Source of the DNA: Telmatospirillum siberiense
GTDB lineage: Bacteria > Pseudomonadota > Alphaproteobacteria > Rhodospirillales > Magnetospirillaceae
DNA: 64,000 nucleotides
Direction: 5' to 3'
NCBI RefSeq assembly: GCF_002845745.1
Contig: NZ_PIUM01000025.1
Span: 1-64,000 of the forward strand
In this document: positions 18,377 through 26,800 of the stretch, piece after piece
Position numbering within the stretch: position 1 is the stretch's first letter
How the letters are laid out: the number at the start of each line of letters is the position of its first letter
Made by a program: the position numbers and the translations under genes
The notes under the pieces: model-generated
The model's input: the letters and a program-made list of their open reading frames with translations, nothing else
What the model was told of the DNA's origin: nothing
Databases searched by the model: none

Positions 18377-19185
18377 AGTTGACAGATCAGGCAGCCGTTG
18401 CGGGGGCCATCATCGAGATCAAGGCCGGCAAGCACTGAAACCAGCGGCCGATTCGGACGACGCGCACGCTTGCGCTCCTGAACCTTGCGCCAATTCTCCT
18501 CAATCTCTGCCATACGCTCGGGCCGTTCGAGGTCTTCCAGTGGCTCATCACCCCAGTAGAAAAGCTGGCCATTAACACGATTGGGCTTCTCATACGCTTT
18601 GGCCTCCTCGAACAGGTCTGGATAGTGCTGCTTCAAACGAACCCATTCGATTTTCTGCTGATAGAAGCAAAAAAAACAGCCGGACCGTGTCCGGCCCCAA
18701 TCGGTGTAAGGAGGAAGGCCGAGGCCGGCATCATCGAGGATCCGGACCACCCCCTCATAGTCAATGCCATCTTCGCGAAATGGAAACACCGCCTTTATGT
18801 TGGGCTTATGGCTGACATAGCCGACACGATCCTCGTCGGCGCGTATGCCGACGTAGTTGATGCAGGATTCATCACCCACATAGACCTCAAATGGCTTCAG
18901 CTTAAGCAGCTCAGTGCACCAACGCCGCTTGTTGGAAGGCAGCATGCCTCCCTTAGTACGCAGAACATCATCGAACGTTTCCCGCGTAGTCGTTCGAACC
19001 ACTCGCGTGCCAAGATAGGATTCCAGGCGTTCGATATAATCGAGGGTATCGGGCAACTCCTTGCCCGTATCATGAAAGATATATTCCATATTGGGGACAC
19101 GGTCTCGCATATAAATAGCGAGCGCCGTGCTGTCCTTACCACCCGAGAGGCTAAGAATGTGACGAACCGACTTTTCAGTAGTCAT
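18373..19185 (-). CDS. sspD: SspD/DndC-like PAPS-reductase-family sulfurtransferase
   Basis: About 270 aa. The Met at 19185 is preferred because AGGGG lies 6 bases upstream; an ATG at 19209 lacks one. The PP-loop pyrophosphatase motif SGGKDS is at residues 14-19, typical of PAPS reductases, DndC and SspD. Cysteines useful for sulfur relay or an Fe-S cluster are present in SGCFFCFYQQK and at the extreme C-terminus (CLICQL). The enzyme would activate the DNA backbone with ATP and insert sulfur delivered by the cysteine desulfurase. It lies 50 bp after sspC and overlaps sspF by 4 bp. A plain assimilatory PAPS reductase is unlikely in this context. Confidence 0.9.
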   Translation of the reverse strand: MTTEKSVRHILSLSGGKDSTALAIYMRDRVPNMEYIFHDTGKELPDTLDYIERLESYLGTRVVRTTTRETFDDVLRTKGGMLPSNKRRWCTELLKLKPFEVYVGDESCINYVGIRADEDRVGYVSHKPNIKAVFPFREDGIDYEGVVRILDDAGLGLPPYTDWGRTRSGCFFCFYQQKIEWVRLKQHYPDLFEEAKAYEKPNRVNGQLFYWGDEPLEDLERPERMAEIEENWRKVQERKRARRPNRPLVSVLAGLDLDDGPRNGCLICQL

Positions 19186-19235
19186 GAGCACCCCTGGGAT
19201 ATCATCCAATATTTTACTACCACCTGTCCTGCGGC

Positions 19236-22200
19236 TTAATTATCGTGTGTCTCTATATCTTCTGCCTTCGAGGCCACAAGAGCCCGAGCAACCGCAAGCA
19301 AAGCAGTCCGGCCATACGCTGAAAGCATCTCCGAAAATTGCCTCTCCAGCTTCGCAACAGTGTCGTCTAGTACATCTCCCCGGACAAGATCTTCAAGTTC
19401 ACGACCATCAGCGCTCGTGATCACTAGTCGATAGACCCCCAGGCCGGGCGCCCCCTCTAGCTGCCCAGCGTCCGTTACGAGCGCAGCCTCCACACGAATG
19501 AAGCGCCGCGCGAGAAGCTTTAAACGATAGTAAAATTCGCGTTCGTCCACCTCGGCCCATCGCTCCGGTGGCTTGCGGGCTAGAAAGCTCGCCACAGATT
19601 CAAGCCATGCCTTGGAGGTTAGTTTCAAATCAGCCAAGCGGAGAGCGAAGCTCTTGAGCTCCGGTTCTGCCACCGTATTAATAAGGCGTTCAGCACGCCG
19701 GGCGAGCGCCGCATGCAGCGTTTCCGCGCCGCCCGCAGCCTCGGTCGCACGCGCTAATGCGACGGATATCCTGTCGAGAAGGGCCGGATAGGCGCCGTGA
19801 AGCTCGTGGACCGAAGCTGCAATGGCCGTGACAAAGCTATCGAGCCGCTGCTCATCCACCGCGTCGTCCGCACTGAACGGGTCCAAACCGCAGGCCCGCG
19901 GCAGATCATGGAAGAGCATCGCGGATGGATCCCGCACACGCAGCAGGACGTTGCGGACCGCGGCGGTCATCACGGAAAGATTGCGGGTACGTCGGGCATG
20001 ATCTGGAAGACGGGCTACAAACTGAAGTAGCGGCCGAACGACGTCCAGCAAATCCAGTTCGGTGGCTTCGCCCGGCACGCCCACCACGGCAGCGAGCCGC
20101 GAGAAAACAGCAGTTCGAACGCCTTCGATCGCACAATGCTGGAGCGCGAAATGCTCGGGTTCCTTGAGAATCCGCGCAAACTCCGGGCCACCAACCTGTT
20201 CGAGGTATGTCTCGTCCTCATACACCGCTGTGTGGTGCCAGTAGGCTGCAAGATATACGGCAATGAGCAACGGGATCAGCCCATCCCGAACACCATAAGG
20301 AGACGCGCGCAGTGCTTCTGCCACCTCCTCATAGGGAACTCGGCGATCCTCTTTCCTTTGTAGAACCTCCGCAATCCGATCGAGCGATGGCGCGATGTTC
20401 AACGGATCCGGGTCAGGACGGACCACCTGCCAGCGCCCACTCCGTCGCACATGCACATTGCCGGCCCCCAGAATTGACATATAAGCGGCCATCTCCGGCG
20501 GCATGTGTTGGTCATCCAACCCCAGCGAAGCTTTGTCTGGCGCTTGCGCTAACCCTTCCATCAAGAGTGACCGCGCGCGCGCAGCTGCAGAGCTGAGCTG
20601 TCGGCGATTTAGTAACTCGTTTGTAATAATCGGTGATTTGCTGAACGCCTCATCACAGACATTCGACAGCGCTTCTGTCAGCTCGCGGCCAGAATGGACC
20701 GCTAAGGTTTTGCCGCGATGCAGCCACTGTGTGCTAACAGCACCGCCACCTTTGAAATCAAAAAGAGCACTGAGCGCACGGCGAAGGCGATCTTCAGCAC
20801 CCGCGATTTGCCGGCTGACCTCCTCACGTGCCAGACGATCACCGGACAGGGCTGGGGTCTGCTCAGCAACCCACTGCCAAGCATTAAGATCCCGCAGCAG
20901 CGGCGCGAGAGTCCCTATCGGCGGCGCCACCCCCACAATCCGAGTATCAGGCCAATCAGCATGAGCGTGAATGATTGCAAGCGCCTCGTCGCGTTCCCGC
21001 TCCGTACGGCTCAGCGCCACCAAAACCTGCCCATCAGCTCTGTTGGGCATTGCCGCCTCGAGGCGCCCAGACAATGCAGCAGACGGTACGTAGACCACCT
21101 CGAAATGGCGCATAGCACCTGTCATGACATAGTGGCGTCTTGCCACGAGCGGCTCGGAGGGCAGAATCGGCCGCAATACAGCAAGGACGTCGGAGCCTTG
21201 CGTCACAGCGGCAAGCCCCTCTTCGAACGCCTTCTGAAGATCGACGCTGGTGTGCGGCCACAAACAGAGGCCGCCGCCCGCCCCACGATCGTAAAGGACA
21301 CGCGCTTCATTCCTGAGCCGATGAACGGCAGCACTGACGCGACGCCGGTCATCTGCACTCGACGCGAGCGCACTGATTAGCAGATCTTCGGTTAGGCAGA
21401 GGCTTGGATCGTCCAGCAGGTTAACTAAGCCCACAGCCTTCAACGCGTTGCGCTCGAACTCGTCCCGTGCCACCGCAGAACGCACCACGCCTTCTACCAA
21501 GCCCCAGCGAACACCTCTGGAGCCACTCTCGAGAGATCCTGCGAGGTTCTGCGCCAAGTAGTCGTAAAGATTATTCAATCGAAACGGCACGTAACCCGCC
21601 AAAGGTTGCCGCGTATGGGCAAGCAGACCGCCCGGTTCAGAAGAAGACAGAAAGCTGAACAGCGAACGCTCATTTTGCCCGAACCGGCGAAGCGCACGCG
21701 CGAGCACCGGCAGGACAAACGCATCAAGCGGCGCAAGACCCGCTGCGAGGGGCTCAAGCTCTGCCTCCATTGCACCAGGCCCGTACCATCCGGCGCGCCC
21801 CGCTATGCGCATCTGTTCTCGCGTTTGCTTGACGAGTGAGCGAGGAAGCGCTTGCGCGTCTACGCCCAGCGCAGCTGCCGTCAATGCGGCTCCTTGTTCT
21901 AATGGCGGAACAAAGACGATTTCTTCGAAGCGCCCGCTCACTTTCTCCCATTCGCGTCTTTCGGCGCTTGAAAGATCCTGCGCGTAAGCGGTCACCGCTT
22001 GGTGTAGAATCGCAATGGTGACAAGCGGTGCAACACCGCTCCGCACAGATGCCTCTGCCAGATCCTGCAGCAACTGCAGATCGCCGTGATCCGGTGTCGC
22101 AGCCGCATATTCCAGGTTCTTGCCTAGCTCGTCGAACACGATGAGCAGGCCGGATGCCACTCCACAGGTGCGCACCCAATCACCCACGCTGGAGACGGCT

Positions 22201-22676
22201 TCCAGTAGAGCCGGAACCGTAAGATCCTCTGCCTCGCTGAGCCGTTTGAGGAGCGATCGCGATGGCGCCAGGTCCATTCGGGATAATGTTTTGCGGAGTG
22301 CGCGCAAAAGACTGCGGCCGACCGGTTCGCGTTCACCCACGACCAGAACTGGCTCAAGCCGAACAGAGGCGGTCGTCCGTCCGAGATCGGCCGGCAGGGC
22401 GTTGAGCGCGCCAGTTGCGTAACGCGCAAACGCAAGAACAAAACTCGACTTTCCTGAGCCATAATCGCCAGTAAGGCGCCACGCGCGTGCGGTAGTAGCA
22501 AAGCTCAAGCTCTGCGCCAGCCGCTCAAAAGTGGCCGCAACAAAAGGCGTAACGACATAATGGCGAGACGCGTTAGGATCCTCATAATCGCGTTCGATTT
22601 GCACCGACCGCAAGTATTGGGAACGAATGCGAAGCAGGTCCTGCATTGTTGGATTGGCAACCATCGCATCAACCAT
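19236..22676 (-). CDS. sspC: SspC-like large P-loop ATPase of phosphorothioate modification
   Basis: About 1146 aa from the ATG at 22676; another ATG at 22709 would deepen the overlap with sspB. The chosen start has GGGGCGAGG upstream and makes an ATGGTTGA overlap of 8 bp with the sspB stop. An AAA-like NTPase lies near the N-terminus: Walker A GDYGSGKSS (residues about 70-78) and Walker B LLIVFDELGKN (about 178-188). The remaining about 850 residues are long and helical without a named domain. SspC in described systems is the ATPase of the single-strand PT modification complex with SspB and SspD. Size and neighbours agree. Confidence 0.88.
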   Translation of the reverse strand: MVDAMVANPTMQDLLRIRSQYLRSVQIERDYEDPNASRHYVVTPFVAATFERLAQSLSFATTARAWRLTGDYGSGKSSFVLAFARYATGALNALPADLGRTTASVRLEPVLVVGEREPVGRSLLRALRKTLSRMDLAPSRSLLKRLSEAEDLTVPALLEAVSSVGDWVRTCGVASGLLIVFDELGKNLEYAAATPDHGDLQLLQDLAEASVRSGVAPLVTIAILHQAVTAYAQDLSSAERREWEKVSGRFEEIVFVPPLEQGAALTAAALGVDAQALPRSLVKQTREQMRIAGRAGWYGPGAMEAELEPLAAGLAPLDAFVLPVLARALRRFGQNERSLFSFLSSSEPGGLLAHTRQPLAGYVPFRLNNLYDYLAQNLAGSLESGSRGVRWGLVEGVVRSAVARDEFERNALKAVGLVNLLDDPSLCLTEDLLISALASSADDRRRVSAAVHRLRNEARVLYDRGAGGGLCLWPHTSVDLQKAFEEGLAAVTQGSDVLAVLRPILPSEPLVARRHYVMTGAMRHFEVVYVPSAALSGRLEAAMPNRADGQVLVALSRTERERDEALAIIHAHADWPDTRIVGVAPPIGTLAPLLRDLNAWQWVAEQTPALSGDRLAREEVSRQIAGAEDRLRRALSALFDFKGGGAVSTQWLHRGKTLAVHSGRELTEALSNVCDEAFSKSPIITNELLNRRQLSSAAARARSLLMEGLAQAPDKASLGLDDQHMPPEMAAYMSILGAGNVHVRRSGRWQVVRPDPDPLNIAPSLDRIAEVLQRKEDRRVPYEEVAEALRASPYGVRDGLIPLLIAVYLAAYWHHTAVYEDETYLEQVGGPEFARILKEPEHFALQHCAIEGVRTAVFSRLAAVVGVPGEATELDLLDVVRPLLQFVARLPDHARRTRNLSVMTAAVRNVLLRVRDPSAMLFHDLPRACGLDPFSADDAVDEQRLDSFVTAIAASVHELHGAYPALLDRISVALARATEAAGGAETLHAALARRAERLINTVAEPELKSFALRLADLKLTSKAWLESVASFLARKPPERWAEVDEREFYYRLKLLARRFIRVEAALVTDAGQLEGAPGLGVYRLVITSADGRELEDLVRGDVLDDTVAKLERQFSEMLSAYGRTALLAVARALVASKAEDIETHDN

Positions 22677-23631
22677 GCCTCGCCCCTTTTGCATGTATAT
22701 CTGAGGCATAGATCGCCGCTAGTCGCTGCTTAAGAGGTGGCAGTTTCTCGATACGTCTCACCACCTGTTGATTAAGACTTTCCACCAATTCGAATTCCCC
22801 ACCGGTCCTGGCCAGAAGGTTCAAGCGATTGCGAACTTCGCTTTCGGGCATGCGCAAAATTCGGCCGGGACTGCCAACTCCCGTTGCCATTTCGTGAAAC
22901 GGCACAGTCTCTTCCTTGCCGCCCCGAGCTTCCCACCAAGACATCAGGCAGTAGCGGAACATGGCTTGGGCGATTGTGCGTTTTGGCGACAGGTCGAAGG
23001 TGTAGATCGGTTCACGCCGACCCAGCTCTTCCCGCTCACCAGACGGACGAACGAGACCAAGGCTCACAAGTGGGCTATCGAGACCGTCTTCCCCAAGTCT
23101 GCTGCCGCGCGGAGCACAATATGTCCTCAGCCACACATCGAAATGCTGCCTCAAGCTAATTTCTGAAAGGCTGCGACCGCTCCGCTCGGCCTCCTTGGCG
23201 AAAGCCACTAACACCGCTGACGGTGTGAAACTCGGCTCGTTCCAACGATTGAAGAGCAGTTCCCAAGCAAAAAAGCGACCCGGGCTCTGAGTCGATATCT
23301 TCCAGTGCAACCACCACTGAGTCTGCACATCTTCAAGAAACGGATCGAAGCCATCTGGACCGAATATGGCCTCACCTTCCTCGGTCAGCCGCCAGCCCTC
23401 AGGCGCGCGGCGCGCCACCCCGTAAGCATCGACCCAACAGCGCAGCGCCTCGACCATATTCTTGCCAAGGCCCAAGCCGATGACGCCATCGACGATATTC
23501 CCCAGCACGTCCTGCCCGCCGCTCAGACCCCGGACCGCCTTAGGAAGCCAAGCAATGCGCAAAGGAAAAGTCTGGTGTCCCCCAAAACGGAAAGTCTCCA
23601 CAGGGTCAATTTGCAAAGCCATAAAAGTCAT
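22669..23631 (-). CDS. sspB: SspB-like DUF4007 protein (DNA nickase of PT modification)
   Basis: A 320-aa DUF4007 protein. The family signature is at the N-terminus: FRFGGHQTFPLRIAWLPKAV, then DVLGNIVDGVIGLGLGKNMVEALRCW at residues about 40-65. SspB proteins carry DUF4007 and are reported to nick DNA at the target site so that sulfur can be inserted in one strand. It is the first gene of the minus-strand operon; about 740 bp without a gene lie upstream and must hold the promoter. An alternative start is the Met at 23622. No clear ribosome-binding site precedes either start. Confidence 0.9.
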   Translation of the reverse strand: MTFMALQIDPVETFRFGGHQTFPLRIAWLPKAVRGLSGGQDVLGNIVDGVIGLGLGKNMVEALRCWVDAYGVARRAPEGWRLTEEGEAIFGPDGFDPFLEDVQTQWWLHWKISTQSPGRFFAWELLFNRWNEPSFTPSAVLVAFAKEAERSGRSLSEISLRQHFDVWLRTYCAPRGSRLGEDGLDSPLVSLGLVRPSGEREELGRREPIYTFDLSPKRTIAQAMFRYCLMSWWEARGGKEETVPFHEMATGVGSPGRILRMPESEVRNRLNLLARTGGEFELVESLNQQVVRRIEKLPPLKQRLAAIYASDIHAKGARHG

Positions 23632-24374
23632 ATGTGATTCACTCCGCGTCGATAATACGGAACCCCAAAGGCGAATGCCACCCCGATGTCCGAAAGATCA
23701 TAAATGCGTTGTGTCGCACCGATCGCGGCACCGGCGTCGTCCGTGCTATGTGCCCTGTGTCCACCTATTCAGCCCGTCGACTGTCCGCTTCACCGAGCGG
23801 TGTGATAGGCCGAACGGATGGGCGTTTTTGGGTGCCGCGGACACCGGATCCCCGATCGAGGCGAACATGACATTCATAATTGCAACTCTCGAACGGTATC
23901 CTGATGGCGTCTTCCAGACCTCTTTCGAACACTGATGATCCGAGCGCAGATCGAGCTCTGACCTTTGGCACCGGCCGATGGCGCCAGGTCATACGAGGTC
24001 ATTGCGGCACCCGACTTTCTGCTTGGACTGGGCAGGCAGGATCTCAAACCATTCGATGCACCGATCGGGTTGCGGATTCATGCACCCGAACTGGCCGGCA
24101 CGCGCACCATGCGCGTGCTGTGCACCTTTCCAGCGAAAATGGGCCTTGCTCTGGATCAACACCTAAATGCGTATGTCCCAACGGGAAAGAGATCACCTTT
24201 GCCATCTACTCCAACTCGGCAATGGGGAGAAGTTCCCCGCGGCCGAGCCAGTGTCGCGGCCGCCCTCCATGCGATGATACGTTACAGCGGCCCAGAGAAA
24301 GAGTGCAGACAGGATTTCCGTGACGGAATAAGGGCTGGGAGAGAGGCTCCCGGCGCCCGTCATGGAGAAGACCC
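23632..24374. other. Non-coding spacer between ssp operon and DUF932 gene
   Basis: 743 bp between divergent genes, expected to contain the sspB promoter on the left and the DUF932 promoter on the right. Short open frames on the plus strand (for example 23965-24378) have no motif and overlap the DUF932 start, so they are not called. A short GGGAG/CTCCC hairpin lies near 24328-24345. Confidence 0.5.
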
Positions 24375-25571
24375 ATGACCCAGGTTGAGATGCTGGACGC
24401 CGCCCGCGATTTTTCCGGCGGCTACAAGGTGGATGCGAGCCGCGGTGGCCGGAACGGTCGCGTGTCCTCGGAGTGGTTCTCGCGCCCGGCAGACGAGCGC
24501 TACCTGTCGCTTTCGGAATTGCACGCAGCCGTGCGTGCCCGCACCGAGCGCAGCCGGACCCGAACCGTGGAGAGCGCCGCGATCCGGGTGGAGGCCAGCC
24601 GCGATGACGACGAGCGTCTGACGCTGGCGTTGCCGGGGACAAGCGCACCAGTGGCGCCGACGCATTGGTCCTTTGGCCAGCTCGCCGGTCTGGTCGGCGC
24701 ACCGGCGGCCTACCTGCGTCAGCTCCCAGCCCCATTGGCCGGCATCAACCTGCAATACGGCCTGACCTCGCACCGGACCGAGCAGGTCAAGACGCTGGAG
24801 ATCGAAGACGGCCGCGTCGAGTTGCGGGCCGTGACCGGTCCCGACTACGGTCGGATCTTCGACCACGAACTCGTCGAAGCTGTGCAGCGCATCGCCGGCA
24901 ACGGCACCGGCGACACCCGCTGGAAGGTGCCGGGCGTGCTCGACTGGTCGACCGGTGTCTATAATCCCCGCGTCGACATTACCCGGGATTCGACCACGCT
25001 TTACGCTTCGGATCGCGACGTTTTCTTGTTCCTCGTCGACGACCTCAATCCCATTGAGGCCGGCCATCTGCCGGACGGCAGCCCTGATCTGTTCTTCCGC
25101 GGCTTTTATTGCTGGAACAGCGAGGTCGGCGCCAAAACGCTGGGAATTGCAAGCTTCTATCTGCGGGCAGTGTGCCAAAATCGCTGTATCTGGGGCCTCG
25201 AAAATTTCGAAGAGATCACCATCCGCCACTCCAAATACGCGGCCTCGCGCTTCGCTTACGAGGCCGCGCCGGCGTTGACCAGGTTCGCCGATTCTTCGCC
25301 CATGCCGTTCGTCAACGGCATCAGAGCGGCGCGGGAAAAGATCGTCGCCCGTGACGACGATGACAGGAACGAATTCCTGCGCAAGCGCGGTTTTTCCAAG
25401 ACCGAAACGGCAAAGATCATCGAGACGGTCCTGACGGAGGAAGGTCACGCCCCGGCCAGCGTCTTCGATTTCGTCCAGGGCATCACCGCCGTTGCCCGCG
25501 ACAAGCCGCACCAGGATGCCCGTCTCGACCTGGAAGCCCGAGCCAAGAAGCTGCTCGACCGAGCCGACTGA
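24375..25571 (+). CDS. DUF932 family protein (mobile-element anti-restriction/maintenance type)
   Basis: A 398-aa protein of the DUF932 family, common on plasmids, phages and ICEs. Recognisable parts are the GGYKVDASRGGRNGRVSSEWFSRPADERYLSLSEL opening (in segments), the central HWSFGQLAGLVGAPAAYLRQLP stretch, and the later VDDLNPIEAGHLPDG and FYCWNSEVGAKTLG segments. GGAGAAG precedes the ATG. The molecular function of the family is not established. The gene opens the ICE maintenance block and is followed by its own terminator. Confidence 0.88.
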   Translation: MTQVEMLDAARDFSGGYKVDASRGGRNGRVSSEWFSRPADERYLSLSELHAAVRARTERSRTRTVESAAIRVEASRDDDERLTLALPGTSAPVAPTHWSFGQLAGLVGAPAAYLRQLPAPLAGINLQYGLTSHRTEQVKTLEIEDGRVELRAVTGPDYGRIFDHELVEAVQRIAGNGTGDTRWKVPGVLDWSTGVYNPRVDITRDSTTLYASDRDVFLFLVDDLNPIEAGHLPDGSPDLFFRGFYCWNSEVGAKTLGIASFYLRAVCQNRCIWGLENFEEITIRHSKYAASRFAYEAAPALTRFADSSPMPFVNGIRAAREKIVARDDDDRNEFLRKRGFSKTETAKIIETVLTEEGHAPASVFDFVQGITAVARDKPHQDARLDLEARAKKLLDRAD

Positions 25572-25580
25572 GTTCCGCAG

Positions 25581-25616
25581 AGCCGGAGATACAGATCTCC
25601 GTATCTCCGGCTTTGT
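25581..25616 (+). terminator. Rho-independent terminator after DUF932 gene
   Basis: AGCCGGAGATAC (25581-25592) pairs with GTATCTCCGGCT (25601-25612), a perfect 12-bp stem with an 8-base loop, followed by TTGTT. It lies 10 bp after the DUF932 stop and before the converging HxlR gene. Confidence 0.8.
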
Positions 25617-25640
25617 TCCTCCGTTTGTGGTGCCAGGGAA

Positions 25641-26030
25641 CTATCGCGCATCGTAATGGGATTGTGCCTCCCGGACCTGTTCCCAGTTTGCCTTGGCCCA
25701 GTCGACCAGTCCTTGCGTCGGGCTCAGCAGGCTTTCCCCAAGATCGGTCATCTCGTACTCGACGCGGGGCGACACTTCAGGAATGACTTCGCGGATCACC
25801 AGCCCGTCTCGTTCGAGGGCCTTCAGGGTCGACGACAGCATCCACTGTGAAATCCCCGGAATCGCCCGTTCGAGTTCGGAGAATCGAGCCCGTCCGCCGA
25901 GGAGGTCGAGCGATAGGACCAGGAAGATCGTCCATTTGCCGCCGATCTTTGCCAGCAGTTCCCGAACAGCCATCGGTTCCGAAGTCCGACACACCAGGGC
26001 AGGATCCAGGGAATTGCTGGCTCTTTTCAT
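25641..26030 (-). CDS. HxlR-family winged-helix regulator
   Basis: A 129-aa HxlR-type regulator. The signature is clear: GGKWTIFLVLSLDLLGGRARFSEL, then IPGISQWMLSSTLKALERDGLVIREVIPEVSPRVEYEMTDLGESL (in segments), covering the recognition helix and wing. HxlR proteins respond to redox or electrophile stress and usually control a divergent gene. Here an NTF2-like gene starts 116 bp away on the opposite strand. The pair looks like metabolic cargo inside the ICE rather than conjugation machinery. Confidence 0.93.
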   Translation of the reverse strand: MKRASNSLDPALVCRTSEPMAVRELLAKIGGKWTIFLVLSLDLLGGRARFSELERAIPGISQWMLSSTLKALERDGLVIREVIPEVSPRVEYEMTDLGESLLSPTQGLVDWAKANWEQVREAQSHYDAR

Positions 26031-26146
26031 GACTTACCTCGGCGTTAGCACCTGACGTCAAAGTGCCTTCTTCTTCGCAACAAGCTTCCGATTTATAAGT
26101 TGCTCTCATTCCGTAAGCGATCTCGTGTGGCCATGGAGAGTCCAGG

Positions 26147-26581
26147 ATGTCCGACCCAAAATACACGGCCTATGCGCCCGCCGCCCCCTACTTCGATCTG
26201 GTGCGCGGAGCGCTCGGCGACCTCGTCGATGGCGAACATTTCTTCGACGCCGTCAGCAACGAAGTCGTTTACGAGGTCCTTTACGACATCGGTGGCTGGC
26301 CCCGCGTCATCCGGGGACGGGACGATCTGATGGCGGGGTTCCGGGGGTATGTCGACGCCATCGCGCTGCGTTCCGCCGACCAGTTGATCGTCCACCAGAC
26401 CGATGGCGGCCACGTGGTCGTCATCGAATACGAGGTCCATGGCACCATCCTCGCGACGAGTGTCAAATACGACAATCGGTTCTGCTCGATCATCAGGATC
26501 GAGAACCGGAAGATCGCTCACTGGCGCGACTACATGGACTCGCTGGCCGCCTGGAACGCTCTGACAGCGTCCGCCCGCTGA
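26147..26581 (+). CDS. NTF2/SnoaL-like family protein
   Basis: A 144-aa cone-shaped NTF2/SnoaL-like protein: an N-terminal helical part (YFDLVRGALGDLVDGEHFFDAV), RGRDDLMAGFRGYVDAI in the middle, and beta strands ending KIAHWRDYMDSLAAW, which is the usual family ending. Such proteins act as small isomerases, hydrolases or ligand binders; the substrate cannot be inferred. It is divergent from the HxlR regulator, which probably controls it. Confidence 0.85.
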   Translation: MSDPKYTAYAPAAPYFDLVRGALGDLVDGEHFFDAVSNEVVYEVLYDIGGWPRVIRGRDDLMAGFRGYVDAIALRSADQLIVHQTDGGHVVVIEYEVHGTILATSVKYDNRFCSIIRIENRKIAHWRDYMDSLAAWNALTASAR

Positions 26582-26601
26582 TCGTCGACTTTCCGACTCC
26601 G

Positions 26602-26619
26602 CGTAAAGCAGACTTTACG
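26602..26619. promoter_or_regulatory. Palindrome upstream of ParB-like gene
   Basis: CGTAAAG (26602-26608) and CTTTACG (26613-26619) form perfect 7-bp arms around CAGA, and CTTTACGC recurs near 26679. The palindrome lies about 180 bp before the ParB start, in a 219-bp leader. It may be an operator or a ParB-binding site; this is inferred from position only. Confidence 0.4.
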
Positions 26620-26800
26620 TATCTACTTTTATGTACCGATCCGATTCCGTGCTTTTCCGGGTCCGTGCAGTCCCGGCTTTACGCATCCCACGGTTTTCAG
26701 GTTTTGCGGCGCCATCCTCAGAGGTCGAGGGTGGCGCTTCGCTTCGTGACGAATTTGGGATCGAGAGAAAGTCTCTCGGCGCTCGTCTGGAGTGAACGAC

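Noticed and set aside
23965-24378. A 137-codon frame upstream of DUF932
   Set aside because: It overlaps the DUF932 start, lacks a recognisable family and loses coding character toward its end.
24360-25511. A 383-codon minus-strand frame opposite DUF932
   Set aside because: DUF932 family features are on the plus strand; the antisense peptide shows no domain and overlaps the full gene.
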